Source of the DNA: Corynebacterium afermentans subsp. afermentans
Lineage (GTDB): Bacteria; Actinomycetota; Actinomycetes; Mycobacteriales; Mycobacteriaceae
DNA: 64,000 nucleotides
Assembly (NCBI RefSeq): GCF_030408355.1
Contig: NZ_CP046606.1
Location: forward strand, 2,311,454 to 2,375,453
Direction: 5' to 3'
Shown: positions 25,449 to 33,052 of the stretch, one piece after another
Layout of the letters: each line of letters begins with the position of its first letter
Numbering within the stretch: the stretch's first letter is position 1
Notes under the pieces: generated by a model
Told to the model about the DNA's origin: nothing
Databases searched by the model: none
The model's input: only the letters and a program-made list of their open reading frames with translations
Program-made: the position numbers and the translations under genes

Positions 25449-28322
25449 CTACTGCTCCTTCGGCAGGACGAGGACGAGCGGGCGGATAAGTTCACGGTCT
25501 GGTTCAAGCGAGGCGATCAGCGCGCGCTCCTCGGCGATGAGGTTCGCGGAGCGGCCAGCGCGCACGGTGGTCTGGCCGCCGTCCTTGGCGTACTGCCATT
25601 GATCCGCGCGGTCGATCCAATACTCGATGCGCTGTGATGCGTGATTGCGGGCCGCGGCCATCATCGGCTGGAGCTGGTTGTACGCCACCTCCACGGAGGA
25701 GGCGACGAGCTCCTGCGCGTTGTCGGGCAGGGTGAGCGTCTCCGGGTTGATGGCGTTTTCAGTCAGTCCGACGCTGCGAAGCCAGGCCACCGGGTCCTCG
25801 ATGGTCTTGGGCAGCATGCCGCCTGCGACGGTGACAAAGGCGCGCGAAACCACCTGGCCGCGCTTGTTAGTCAGGGTCGCCATGAGCAGCACGGTGGGCA
25901 TGTCCACCTCGCCCGCGATAGCAGTGATCTGGCCGGCGGACAGGGACGCCAGAGCGCGGTCGGCGGCCCAGTCCGTCACCGGGTGCAGGGGTCCTAGGAA
26001 GTGGGCCTTGGGCCACGTGGAGCCGTCCTGTCCCGTGCGGGCGTTGCGCAGAATCGTGTTGCCCACCGCGGTGTTGGTGGCCAGAAGGAACTTCTCGCGC
26101 ACCTTGCGGTCCGCCAGGTAGTCCTGCGGCAGGATGTCCAGGCGACGGCACAGGTCCTCCGGCGGTGCGAGCTCAGCCACGCCGTTGTTGCCCAGTTCGT
26201 AGGCGACACCGTTGGCGCCGAGGGGTTTCTCCGGGGCACCGTAGAAGGCCTCTTTCAGGGCGTCTTCGAGGTAGCTGATCTCCGAGGCGTACAGGCTGGT
26301 GGTGTGCGCTGGGGCGACGGTTTGGCCCGGGGCGGGGGTGTCCGAGGGGTCGCTGCTAAGCCCAAAGCCCGACAGCCAGAAATCGATGAGGTCCTCCTCT
26401 GACTCCGCGTCGGTGTTGGCGATCTGCTCCGGGGTCTTCACCACATCGTCGAAGCCGGCCTGGTTCTGGATGACCTTGCGGATCTCCTCTTCCTCGCCGT
26501 TGATGGTGTGCTTGCCGATGAGCGAGCCGACGTCTCCAAGCAACGCATGCGCCTCGTTCTCACGGTTGATCAGCTTGGCCAGCACGTGCAGCTCGCCCAC
26601 GTAGCCGCCCTGCTTCGTGTCCAACAGGAGTGCCGCGATCTGCGGGGGCTCCGTCTGCCCGTAGCGGTCCACGCGGCCGTTGCGCTGCTGAATGCGGATC
26701 AGCGACCACGGGATGTCGTAGTGGATCAGGTTGTGGCACAGGGTATGCAGGTTCACGCCTTCCGACGCCACGTCGCCAGTAATGAGGATGCGCAGCTTGG
26801 AGTCCTCTCGCTTGAACTCGTCCACCAGACGCATCTGCTCTTCGTCCGAAAGCCCGCCGTGCATGACCGCGACCGCAGCCGCCGGCATCTTCAGGTCCTT
26901 GGTCAGGTGCTCCTTGAGCCAATGCAGCGTGGCCACGCGCTCCGAGAACACCACCGCCCTAGTTTTCTTGCCCTTGCCCACGCCGATCTCCTGCAGGTAG
27001 TTCACCAGCGAGGCGTACTTGTTGGAGTTTTGGCGGGTGACCTTAGCGTTGAGCGTTTGGAGACGCTCCAGGGCCTGACGCTGATTGGTGTCAGATTCTG
27101 GGACGCGCTTGAGACGGTTGTCGATGGTCTCACCGAGTGCGGCGGGGGAGGAGAGGAACGCCTTGACCAACGTCCAGGGGAACAGGCGGTCCTGCGCCGG
27201 GTTGGCGTTCGTGTGGATCCAGGTCTGCTCCAGCTCGCCAGCGACGGCGTTTTCCTCCGCGGAGGCTTCCACCGGGATGTTTTTGGGCTCCTTGCGCTCC
27301 GCCCACTGCTCGCCGACCACGCTCGCCACCTCGTCGCTGTGGCGATGGCGACGGATGAGCAGGCGGGAGACCGCGTCTTTGTCGATCTCGCCGTTGGGCA
27401 GCACGGCGGTGGGGTCGAGCAGACGCAGGATCTCCTTGAAGCTCTCCGGATCGCCGTTGTGCGGGGTGGCAGACGCCAGCAGCAGCGCCTCCGTGGTGGG
27501 GGCGAGGGTGCGGGCCAGTTCATTATTCTGGGTGCCCACGTTGGTGGCGTTGTGGATCTCATCGATCACCACCGCGTCCCAACGCACCTTCTCCAGCTGG
27601 GCGCGGTACTTCGGGCTCTTCAGCGTGTCCATGGACACAATCACGCGGGGGAAGTACGTAAACGGGTTCCGGCTGGCCGGCAGCATCTGGCGCACGCGCT
27701 GGATACCCGTGGAGTCCAGGCGCACCAGCGGGATGGCAAAGCGGGACCACAGTTCCTGCTGGAACTGCTCCATGATGTGCTTCGGCGTGACCACCAGGAT
27801 GCGCTCGCCGCGGCCGCGGCGAATCAGCTCGGAGAGGATCATGCCGATCTCGAGAGTCTTGCCCAGGCCGACGGCATCGGCGATGAGGACGCGGGGGCGG
27901 AGGTTGTCGTCGGAAAGCGCCTTGCGTACGGCGGTGAGCTGGTAATCCAGCGGATCCATGAGCATCTGATCCGCCACCGAGAGCTGCTCCTGGTACAGCG
28001 GAACCGGGGTTTGGCGCAGGGTGGTCTCCAGCCACAGGCGCGTCGTGCGGTAGCCGGGGGAGCGGTCCGGGACGACCTCCATCTTGGCGGGGTCAAAAAC
28101 CTCCACGTCATCGATGGCGGTGTAGAAGCTCGCCGTGGTGTCGCGCACGTAATCCGACAGACCGCGAACCTTGAGCAGGTACCCGTCCACGGACTGGGTG
28201 ACGCTGGTGATCAGCCACAACTCGTCGCGGACCTTAACCATGAGGCCGGGGGCGAAGGCGGTGGAGTTCGCCGCGTTGTCGGTGCGCGCTTCCGGCGCTG
28301 CTTCCTGCGTGGGAGAAGACAT
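25449..28322 (-). CDS. SNF2-family helicase/translocase (DrmD-like)
   Basis: The 957-residue protein is an SF2 Swi2/Snf2 ATPase. Seen: DAVGLGKTLEIGMILSEL with the Walker A lysine near 155, DEIH at 254-257, SATPHNGDPESFKEILRLLD near 280, and a C-terminal helicase lobe with VVFSERVATLHWL, GDVASEGVNLHTL and IQQRNGRVDRYGQ near 540. Known: in DISARM class 1, drmD of this type precedes the adenine methyltransferase gene, as here; BrxHII of some BREX types is also similar. It is the first gene of the operon. No ribosome site precedes the ATG; a GATAAC hexamer ends nine bases before it, so a leaderless transcript is possible. A parS-like site lies 78 bases upstream. Confidence 0.9.
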   Translation of the reverse strand: MSSPTQEAAPEARTDNAANSTAFAPGLMVKVRDELWLITSVTQSVDGYLLKVRGLSDYVRDTTASFYTAIDDVEVFDPAKMEVVPDRSPGYRTTRLWLETTLRQTPVPLYQEQLSVADQMLMDPLDYQLTAVRKALSDDNLRPRVLIADAVGLGKTLEIGMILSELIRRGRGERILVVTPKHIMEQFQQELWSRFAIPLVRLDSTGIQRVRQMLPASRNPFTYFPRVIVSMDTLKSPKYRAQLEKVRWDAVVIDEIHNATNVGTQNNELARTLAPTTEALLLASATPHNGDPESFKEILRLLDPTAVLPNGEIDKDAVSRLLIRRHRHSDEVASVVGEQWAERKEPKNIPVEASAEENAVAGELEQTWIHTNANPAQDRLFPWTLVKAFLSSPAALGETIDNRLKRVPESDTNQRQALERLQTLNAKVTRQNSNKYASLVNYLQEIGVGKGKKTRAVVFSERVATLHWLKEHLTKDLKMPAAAVAVMHGGLSDEEQMRLVDEFKREDSKLRILITGDVASEGVNLHTLCHNLIHYDIPWSLIRIQQRNGRVDRYGQTEPPQIAALLLDTKQGGYVGELHVLAKLINRENEAHALLGDVGSLIGKHTINGEEEEIRKVIQNQAGFDDVVKTPEQIANTDAESEEDLIDFWLSGFGLSSDPSDTPAPGQTVAPAHTTSLYASEISYLEDALKEAFYGAPEKPLGANGVAYELGNNGVAELAPPEDLCRRLDILPQDYLADRKVREKFLLATNTAVGNTILRNARTGQDGSTWPKAHFLGPLHPVTDWAADRALASLSAGQITAIAGEVDMPTVLLMATLTNKRGQVVSRAFVTVAGGMLPKTIEDPVAWLRSVGLTENAINPETLTLPDNAQELVASSVEVAYNQLQPMMAAARNHASQRIEYWIDRADQWQYAKDGGQTTVRAGRSANLIAEERALIASLEPDRELIRPLVLVLPKEQ

Positions 28323-28399
28323 ACTAGGCAGGTTATCCGGCGTGTGTGGGATGGGGGAGGTTTATATCGGACGGGTGTTTGGGCGGGGACTGGCGGGGG

Positions 28400-28415
28400 T
28401 GTTTCACGTGAAACT
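28400..28415. promoter_or_regulatory. parS-like site (15/16)
   Basis: Seen: TGTTTCACGTGAAACT. Known: the ParB-binding consensus parS is TGTTTCACGTGAAACA. It sits upstream of the defence operon, between it and the 181-residue gene. Confidence 0.85.
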
Positions 28416-28436
28416 GCGTTGGTGTTGGGGCGCCAG

Positions 28437-28982
28437 CTAGATGACTGGCTGGTGGGTGTAGCCAGCCTCTGGCGTGTAGGTCCACTGCTCGTTGAGGTGG
28501 TCGATGAAGCTGATCTTGTCCACGCGCCAGGTGTTGGCGTACACCACGGGCTTAAACCTCTCGTTCTCGTTGATGGAGACGAGATTGCCCCAGCCATACT
28601 TCGTCGTTTTGTGCTCGATGAAGAACTCACCCACCGGAAGCGCGACCATCTGGTGAGACTCGTGGCAGGTCCGTTCCTTGTCCTTGCACTTGACCTCCAC
28701 CCGGAAATCCTTCACCACCGTCGCACGCGGGCCCTTGTTACTGATCACCACTCCCCACTGGTTATCGTCCCGCTTCGCCCAGTAGGCGTAGACGCTCATC
28801 GCAACCGCATTGCGCCGTTGCTCCTCGTCCTTTTCGCGTTCCTCGTCCTTGAACTTCTGGCTGTCGTCGCGGGTTTTCTCCGCTAGCTCGTTGGCCTGCT
28901 TCGATGTCTGCAGAGCCATGGCGGCCAAAACTGCTGCGGCGACGGCTGCGATCGCCTCAATTAATGAAATGAAGGTTCCCAT
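28437..28982 (-). CDS. Membrane-anchored protein of unknown function
   Basis: The 181-residue product has one N-terminal membrane segment (FISLIEAIAAVAAAVLAAMA), then a charged coiled-coil-like stretch (residues 28-60, rich in K, E, D), and a soluble domain with a Cys pair (KCKDKERTC) and aromatic beta strands (WGVVISNKGPRATVVKDFRV, WTYTPEAGY). The layout of TM, coiled coil and immunoglobulin-like beta domain resembles many hypothetical proteins in accessory regions. It has its own promoter region and lies upstream of the defence operon on the same strand; membership in that system is possible but not shown. Confidence 0.65.
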   Translation of the reverse strand: MGTFISLIEAIAAVAAAVLAAMALQTSKQANELAEKTRDDSQKFKDEEREKDEEQRRNAVAMSVYAYWAKRDDNQWGVVISNKGPRATVVKDFRVEVKCKDKERTCHESHQMVALPVGEFFIEHKTTKYGWGNLVSINENERFKPVVYANTWRVDKISFIDHLNEQWTYTPEAGYTHQPVI

Positions 28983-29250
28983 GAGGGCGAAAGTATCTCG
29001 GAGAGACCGAGTCCGCAGGGCGGGCAGAGGAACGCCTACCGCCCGGAGAAATCGCGCTGACCGAACGGCTGCCGGACAGGCACCCCGGTTTATTGCATCT
29101 CTGCAACTACTCTGCGGTAACGGCTACATAGTTGGCACTAACCGCGAGGTGCCCCTAAGGATGAGCGTCGTGCAGATAGCATTCGACCTGCGCAAACATT
29201 TTCAGAAAAACTTTTTTGCCCTACATGTAGACACACTGAGGGCGATAGTC

Positions 29251-29256
29251 TATATT
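29251..29256 (+). promoter_or_regulatory. Putative -10 box of the 6C RNA
   Basis: Seen: TATATT seven bases before the likely 5' end (about 29263) of the 6C RNA, in an otherwise gene-free AT-richer stretch. Confidence 0.5.
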
Positions 29257-29262
29257 CGCTTT

Positions 29263-29350
29263 TGGGCCCCTCCGCCCACGGTCCATCCCCCCGAGACCGG
29301 TTGAGCACTCACCCACCCCCCCATTTAGAGTGCGAGAAGGCGGAGGGGAT
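29263..29350 (+). ncRNA. 6C small RNA
   Basis: Seen: an outer 10-bp perfect stem, CCCCTCCGCC at 29267-29276 with GGCGGAGGGG at 29339-29348, encloses two hairpins. Hairpin 1 has stem CGGTC/GACCG (29279-29283 and 29295-29299) and the loop CATCCCCCCGA with six C. Hairpin 2 has stem GCACTC/GAGTGC (29305-29310 and 29328-29333) and a loop with seven C. Known: this is the defining fold of the actinobacterial 6C RNA (B11 in Mycobacterium tuberculosis), which acts in trans through its C-rich loops and is linked to cell division and DNA-damage response. It is alone in the 530-base gap between two minus-strand genes. Exact ends are estimated. Confidence 0.9.
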
Positions 29351-29396
29351 TCCGCTATTCTTAGGAGTTTTCAAGCGGATACCCACCAAAAGGAGT

Positions 29397-29429
29397 GGCC
29401 CGCCACCTCGTGTTCTTAGGTGGCGGGCC
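29397..29429. terminator. Strong 12-bp hairpin downstream of the 6C RNA
   Basis: Seen: GGCCCGCCACCT at 29397-29408 pairs perfectly with AGGTGGCGGGCC at 29418-29429 across a nine-base loop. No T-run follows on the + strand, so termination is not certain. It could end a longer 6C transcript or the minus-strand transcript from the DUF5129-like gene, whose stop lies 85 bases to the right. Confidence 0.6.
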
Positions 29430-29514
29430 GCGCTTCGAATTTCTCCGTGTCTAAGTATAAACACGGATTGATTAAAGGGAAGTGTAAACGCGAAATGTGT
29501 GGAAAGTCACACCC

Positions 29515-30954
29515 TTAGAAGCTGGAGCTGCCACCCCCGGCGCTAAATCCCGAGGAAGACACGGAGCTGCTGCTCGACGACGCAGCCTGTTCCGCCTGCA
29601 CGTTGGACTCGTGCCAGGAGTGCATGTGCACGTACGGCACGTACCCGCCGTACCAGAACCCGGACTCGTACACCGCGGGCGCCGTCAGCTTCTCGTGCTC
29701 CTTGACGTCGCTGAACTGCTTCTTCTTCACTTGGTCCAGGATCACGCGGTAGTCGCCCAGCACGCGCACGAAGTCGTCCACGTAGGTGGGTGAGGAGGGG
29801 TTCGCGTCCAGCGCCTCGATGCGCTGCATCAGCAGGTCCAGCTCGCGGCGCAGGCCGGAATCCTCCACATCGCTGCGGGCGCGCAGCACGTCCTCGCGGA
29901 TGGTGCTCAGGTCCGCCCGGCGCGTGGCCGGGTCGCCGTGTTCAACGCCAAAGAGGCGGTCGATGTTGTCCTCGGCGTTGGAGACGTGGTCCACACTCTC
30001 CGCGGCGTCCGCAAGCTGCTTGTGGTGCTTGTACACGTCCTTATCGTCGTCCATGTTGATGGAGCTGAGTCCCTGCGCGCCGTGCACCAGCTCGTTCATG
30101 CTCAGGAAGCGGTCGCGCACCTCGGCCCACTGGCGGCGCAGCGTCTCGTCCGCGAACGCCGAGGACAGCGAGTTCGCCCGGACATCCACCTCGTCCAGGC
30201 GGCCCGCGAGACGGGTGTACTCGTGGGTGACAAGCTCATAGTCCTCGCGGGCTTTCGCAATTGCTTTACGACGGTTATTCCGCACCGCCGCCACACCCGC
30301 ACCAACCGCCGTGGTAACGCCGAACCCGCCCAGGGCGGCGCCGAAAACCGCCCCAGAGCGTTCGCCCTGCGCGTCGCTGAACTTCCGGTCCGAAAGCCCG
30401 TCCGCGTCCAAGGCCAGGTTCGCAGCGCGGAAGAGACCGGAGGGGATGTTCCCATCGTTTACGCCCGGTTTCATCGCATCGAGCAGGGATTCGCGGTACG
30501 TGTCGTCGTTAAGCATGAGCTCCTCGGTGACATCGTCGCCGCCGTAAATGAACGCCTGGCGCGGATCCAGGCCCACGCCCACGATGAGCACTCCGTCGGC
30601 GGGGCGGCCGTTTTCGCCCTTGGACTGGTCGATCAGCTCGGGGTACTGCGAGCGCAGCAGCTCCTCCACATCGTCGAGGATGTTCTCGTGGTTGGTTTCG
30701 AACACCATGTAGTGGAAATCCGTGACCACATCGGCCGCGTTGATGTTGGCGGTGTCGCGCTGGAGGCGCTGCTCGTCTTCAGGGGTCAGGACGTCCTGCG
30801 GGTCGTCGATAGTCGCGCTCGGCGCACCCGCTGCCTGGACGGTGTACTGATCGCGCTCCGGGGCGTCGATGGCGCTGTAGACGGCACCCGCACCACCAAG
30901 GCCGACAAGTGCGGCGACACCAAAGATGGCTGCTATCTCCTTCATCATTCCCAT
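29515..30954 (-). CDS. DUF5129/TPM-like envelope protein
   Basis: The 479-residue protein starts with a hydrophobic anchor (IAAIFGVAALVGLGGAGAVY). A TPM-like extracytoplasmic domain follows with VLTPEDEQRLQRDTANINAA and DGVLIVGVGLDPRQAFIYGG near residues 55-140, then a second membrane segment near 210 (VFGAALGGFGVTTAVGAGVA), a long helical domain with coiled-coil character (270-440) and a Ser-rich tail ending SGFSAGGGSSSF. Known: TPM-domain proteins with a terminal Gly/Ser tail occur in the envelope of actinobacteria; function is unclear. It is divergent from the next gene across an inverted repeat. Confidence 0.75.
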   Translation of the reverse strand: MGMMKEIAAIFGVAALVGLGGAGAVYSAIDAPERDQYTVQAAGAPSATIDDPQDVLTPEDEQRLQRDTANINAADVVTDFHYMVFETNHENILDDVEELLRSQYPELIDQSKGENGRPADGVLIVGVGLDPRQAFIYGGDDVTEELMLNDDTYRESLLDAMKPGVNDGNIPSGLFRAANLALDADGLSDRKFSDAQGERSGAVFGAALGGFGVTTAVGAGVAAVRNNRRKAIAKAREDYELVTHEYTRLAGRLDEVDVRANSLSSAFADETLRRQWAEVRDRFLSMNELVHGAQGLSSINMDDDKDVYKHHKQLADAAESVDHVSNAEDNIDRLFGVEHGDPATRRADLSTIREDVLRARSDVEDSGLRRELDLLMQRIEALDANPSSPTYVDDFVRVLGDYRVILDQVKKKQFSDVKEHEKLTAPAVYESGFWYGGYVPYVHMHSWHESNVQAEQAASSSSSSVSSSGFSAGGGSSSF

Positions 30955-30970
30955 GTGCCCAGGGTAACCT

Positions 30971-31013
30971 CGTGTAAGGCGATGTGATGGTTTGGCGATA
31001 CGCCTTTTACACG
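30971..31013. promoter_or_regulatory. Inverted repeat between divergent genes
   Basis: Seen: CGTGTAAGGCG at 30971-30981 and CGCCTTTTACACG at 31001-31013 form a long stem with two unpaired bases around a 19-base spacer. It lies in the 104-base gap between the divergent genes at 30954 and 31059 and may be an operator or a structured 5' leader for the + strand gene. Confidence 0.4.
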
Positions 31014-31058
31014 TGCCAGATCAGTGTCGGGTACCCGATTCACTAAAAGGAGATTGCC

Positions 31059-31514
31059 ATGAAGCGCATCGCCACCGCTGCAGTTGCCGCAACCCTGTCC
31101 ATGTCCGCTCTTTCCGCTCCGGCGTTCGCCGCTGACGCTGACACCGCCCCGGCCAAGGAGAACCAGGGCAGCTCCGCCCAGGCAGAGGGCGACCAGGCTG
31201 CAGGCGAAAAGGTCGGCTCCTCCGAGGTGTACAAGAAGTGCAAGGAGGGCAAGAAGGCCGAGTCCGAGCAGGGCAAGGACGCCACCGCCGGCAAGGACGG
31301 CGACAAGGCCGAGCCGGGCAAGGAGAAGGGCTCCAACAACGCCACCGGCGAGTGCATTCAGCAGCTCATCGACAACCCGGACACCAAGCCCGGCATCCTG
31401 GGTCTCCTGATCGGCGTGCCGCTCGCCCTCGTTGCACTGCTCGGCGCAGCAGCAGCTTTCTCCGGCTCCATCCCGGGTCTTTCCCTCCCGGCCATTCCGG
31501 ACCTACCGATGTAA
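31059..31514 (+). CDS. Small exported protein with C-terminal membrane anchor
   Basis: The 151-residue product has a signal peptide (MKRIATAAVAATLSMSALSA, cleavage after AFA), a charged low-complexity middle rich in K, E, G and A with two Cys (KKCKEGK and GECIQQL), and one C-terminal membrane segment (GLLIGVPLALVALLGAAAAF) followed by a short tail with IPGLSLPAIPDLPM. The plan recurs in the proteins at 45344, 45989 and 46566, the last of which also ends IPDLPL. AAAGGAG precedes the ATG. Function unknown; a cell-envelope role in corynebacteria is inferred. Confidence 0.75.
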   Translation: MKRIATAAVAATLSMSALSAPAFAADADTAPAKENQGSSAQAEGDQAAGEKVGSSEVYKKCKEGKKAESEQGKDATAGKDGDKAEPGKEKGSNNATGECIQQLIDNPDTKPGILGLLIGVPLALVALLGAAAAFSGSIPGLSLPAIPDLPM

Positions 31515-31546
31515 ATAGGGTCCATCCGGCTTAGCCGCGTAGCCGA

Positions 31547-31583
31547 AATAGCCCGGTTCCCGCAGCGTGGGGGCCGGGTTATT
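31547..31583 (+). terminator. Rho-independent terminator
   Basis: Seen: AATAGCCCGG pairs with CCGGGTTATT around a G/C-rich loop, followed by GTTCT. It closes the transcript of the gene at 31059-31514. Confidence 0.6.
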
Positions 31584-31706
31584 GTTCTGCTACGTACCAG
31601 TACGAAAGTTCTCCCTCCGCTCACAAGGGTTTCGCAGACAGGCTCCGTAGAAAGTTTGTGATCCGGGCGAGACACCCGGGATCAATCCGACACGAGAAGG
31701 AGAATT

Positions 31707-32159
31707 ATGTCTGCAAACACTCGTATTGCCGCATCGGCTACCGCACTCGTGCTGGCTGCCGCCGGCCTCACCGCCTGCAATGACAGTGACGGCGACACGG
31801 ACACCACTGGCGTGAACCCGTCCGGTGCCGTGACCTCCGAGGACCCGGTTTCCGGCGGTTCTTCCTCCGGCGGTTCCATGTCCGACAGCTCCGCTGGTGG
31901 CTCTTCCGCGGGCGGTTCCTCTGTCGGCGGTTCCTCCGCAGACGGCTCGGTGTCTGACGGTTCCGCGGGCGGTTCCATGTCCGGCGGCTCCTCGGCAGGT
32001 GGCTCCTCCGCGGATGGCTCCGCATCCGGCGACACCGGCCTCGGCGGCGCGGAGATGACCGATTCCCCGCTGGGCGACGCTGAAATGACGGACTCCCCGC
32101 TGGGCGGCGCTGAGGCCCCGGAGGCGGTTGACCCGCTGAGCCCGCAGGTCACGCCGTAG
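31707..32159 (+). CDS. Ser/Gly-rich lipoprotein
   Basis: The 150-residue product starts with a lipoprotein signal (ALVLAAAGLTAC) whose lipobox cysteine is near residue 26. Most of the mature chain is a low-complexity run of GGSS, DGS and AGGS repeats (about residues 50-115), then two imperfect copies of TDSPLGDAEM. Such a tail is likely unfolded and could span the cell wall. A GGAG site precedes ATG 31707. It is a monocistron between two terminators. No enzymatic domain is visible. Confidence 0.7.
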   Translation: MSANTRIAASATALVLAAAGLTACNDSDGDTDTTGVNPSGAVTSEDPVSGGSSSGGSMSDSSAGGSSAGGSSVGGSSADGSVSDGSAGGSMSGGSSAGGSSADGSASGDTGLGGAEMTDSPLGDAEMTDSPLGGAEAPEAVDPLSPQVTP

Positions 32160-32176
32160 GCTTAGCACCCGAAAAA

Positions 32177-32219
32177 GGCACCGGCGCGGAATATCCCTTC
32201 CTCCGCGCCGGTGCCTTTT
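32177..32219. terminator. Bidirectional terminator
   Basis: Seen: GGCACCGGCGCGGA at 32177-32190 pairs perfectly with TCCGCGCCGGTGCC at 32202-32215. TTTT follows on the right and AAAAA precedes on the left, so it can stop transcripts from both the lipoprotein gene and the minus-strand gene ending at 32225. Confidence 0.9.
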
Positions 32220-32224
32220 CGTGA

Positions 32225-32932
32225 TTAGAACGGCTCCTGCACCGCGCGGGTAATCACCACGGCGTCGGTATCAATGCGTTCGTGCAACTGCCTATCGTCG
32301 TCCTCCGGTCCATCCGACGTCAACAGCCACCCCGCCCACGCGTCCTTGCCGGGGGAGAAGTGTCCGTCACCCTTGCCGATGATGTTGAGCGTGGCATCGC
32401 GCAGCCACAGAGGACCGACCAACCCCGCATGCTCCGTTCCCTCGAGCGGGGCCACGTACGGCTGGTAGGCGACGGCGTTGAGGTCGGCCACGGTGGCGTC
32501 GAAAAGCCTCTGCGCCAGCAGCATGTGCTCGGGCGAGCCGAGGTAGACGATGGTGGTGAGTGACAGGGGGCCCTGCGGCTCGTCGCGAAGTGTGAGGTCC
32601 ATGAGGCCCCCGAGGCTGGCAGGGAGGTGCGTCGGCGCGTCGTGGTCCTCGAAGAAGAATTTTTCGATGGCGTTGTCGCGGTTGGTGGTGGCGAAATCCA
32701 CGAGCGCGTTGAGCTCGTACAGCCGCATCTGGTCCGGGGCGGGCAGGTTGTCGTATGCGGCCTGGCAGCGCAGGTCCCAGAGGGTGAACTCGTCCTCGAT
32801 AGGGTGCGGGCGAGGGGAGACCGCCGAGATGACGGCGCCGCTCGTTTCGATGCGCTCGCGGTAGAGCTCGTACGCCTCCTCGAGGTCGCGCTCGTGGGCC
32901 ACGAAGTGGGTGGTGACGATCTCGAAGGACAT
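32225..32932 (-). CDS. Conserved hypothetical protein
   Basis: The 235-residue soluble protein is not recognised. ATG 32932 is preferred over an upstream TTG. Features are EIVTTHFVAHERDLEEAYEL at the start, a central WDLRCQAAYDNLP, and GPLWLRDATLNIIGKGDGHF with GWLLTSDGPEDDD near the end. Acidic overall, without membrane segments. A perfect parS site lies 54 bases upstream, and the gene ends at a bidirectional terminator, so it is monocistronic. Confidence 0.6.
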   Translation of the reverse strand: MSFEIVTTHFVAHERDLEEAYELYRERIETSGAVISAVSPRPHPIEDEFTLWDLRCQAAYDNLPAPDQMRLYELNALVDFATTNRDNAIEKFFFEDHDAPTHLPASLGGLMDLTLRDEPQGPLSLTTIVYLGSPEHMLLAQRLFDATVADLNAVAYQPYVAPLEGTEHAGLVGPLWLRDATLNIIGKGDGHFSPGKDAWAGWLLTSDGPEDDDRQLHERIDTDAVVITRAVQEPF

Positions 32933-32985
32933 GCGCAAGAGGGTAGTCGATTGCGCCGGGCGCGGGGTGGTGCGGAGATCGGCGT

Positions 32986-33001
32986 TGTTTCACGTGAAAC
33001 A
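32986..33001. promoter_or_regulatory. parS site (perfect)
   Basis: Seen: TGTTTCACGTGAAACA, the full 16-bp ParB-binding consensus, in the gap between the hypothetical gene and the DAACS transporter. Confidence 0.95.
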
Positions 33002-33010
33002 TGGCAAAAG

Positions 33011-33031
33011 AAAACCGCCCCGGAGGGCGGT
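33011..33031 (-). terminator. Terminator of the DAACS transporter gene
   Basis: Seen: on the minus strand ACCGCCC-TCCG-GGGCGGT followed by TTTTC, 22 bases after the stop at 33053. Confidence 0.8.
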
Positions 33032-33052
33032 CAGTGCGGCAGCAGGGGACTG

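Noticed and set aside
5989-28322. Plain DISARM, BREX, Druantia or Gabija annotation
   Set aside because: Each covers only part of the gene set: drmA, drmB and drmC, or pglZ and brxC, or druH, or an adjacent gajB are missing. Similarity is stated but no single name is assigned.
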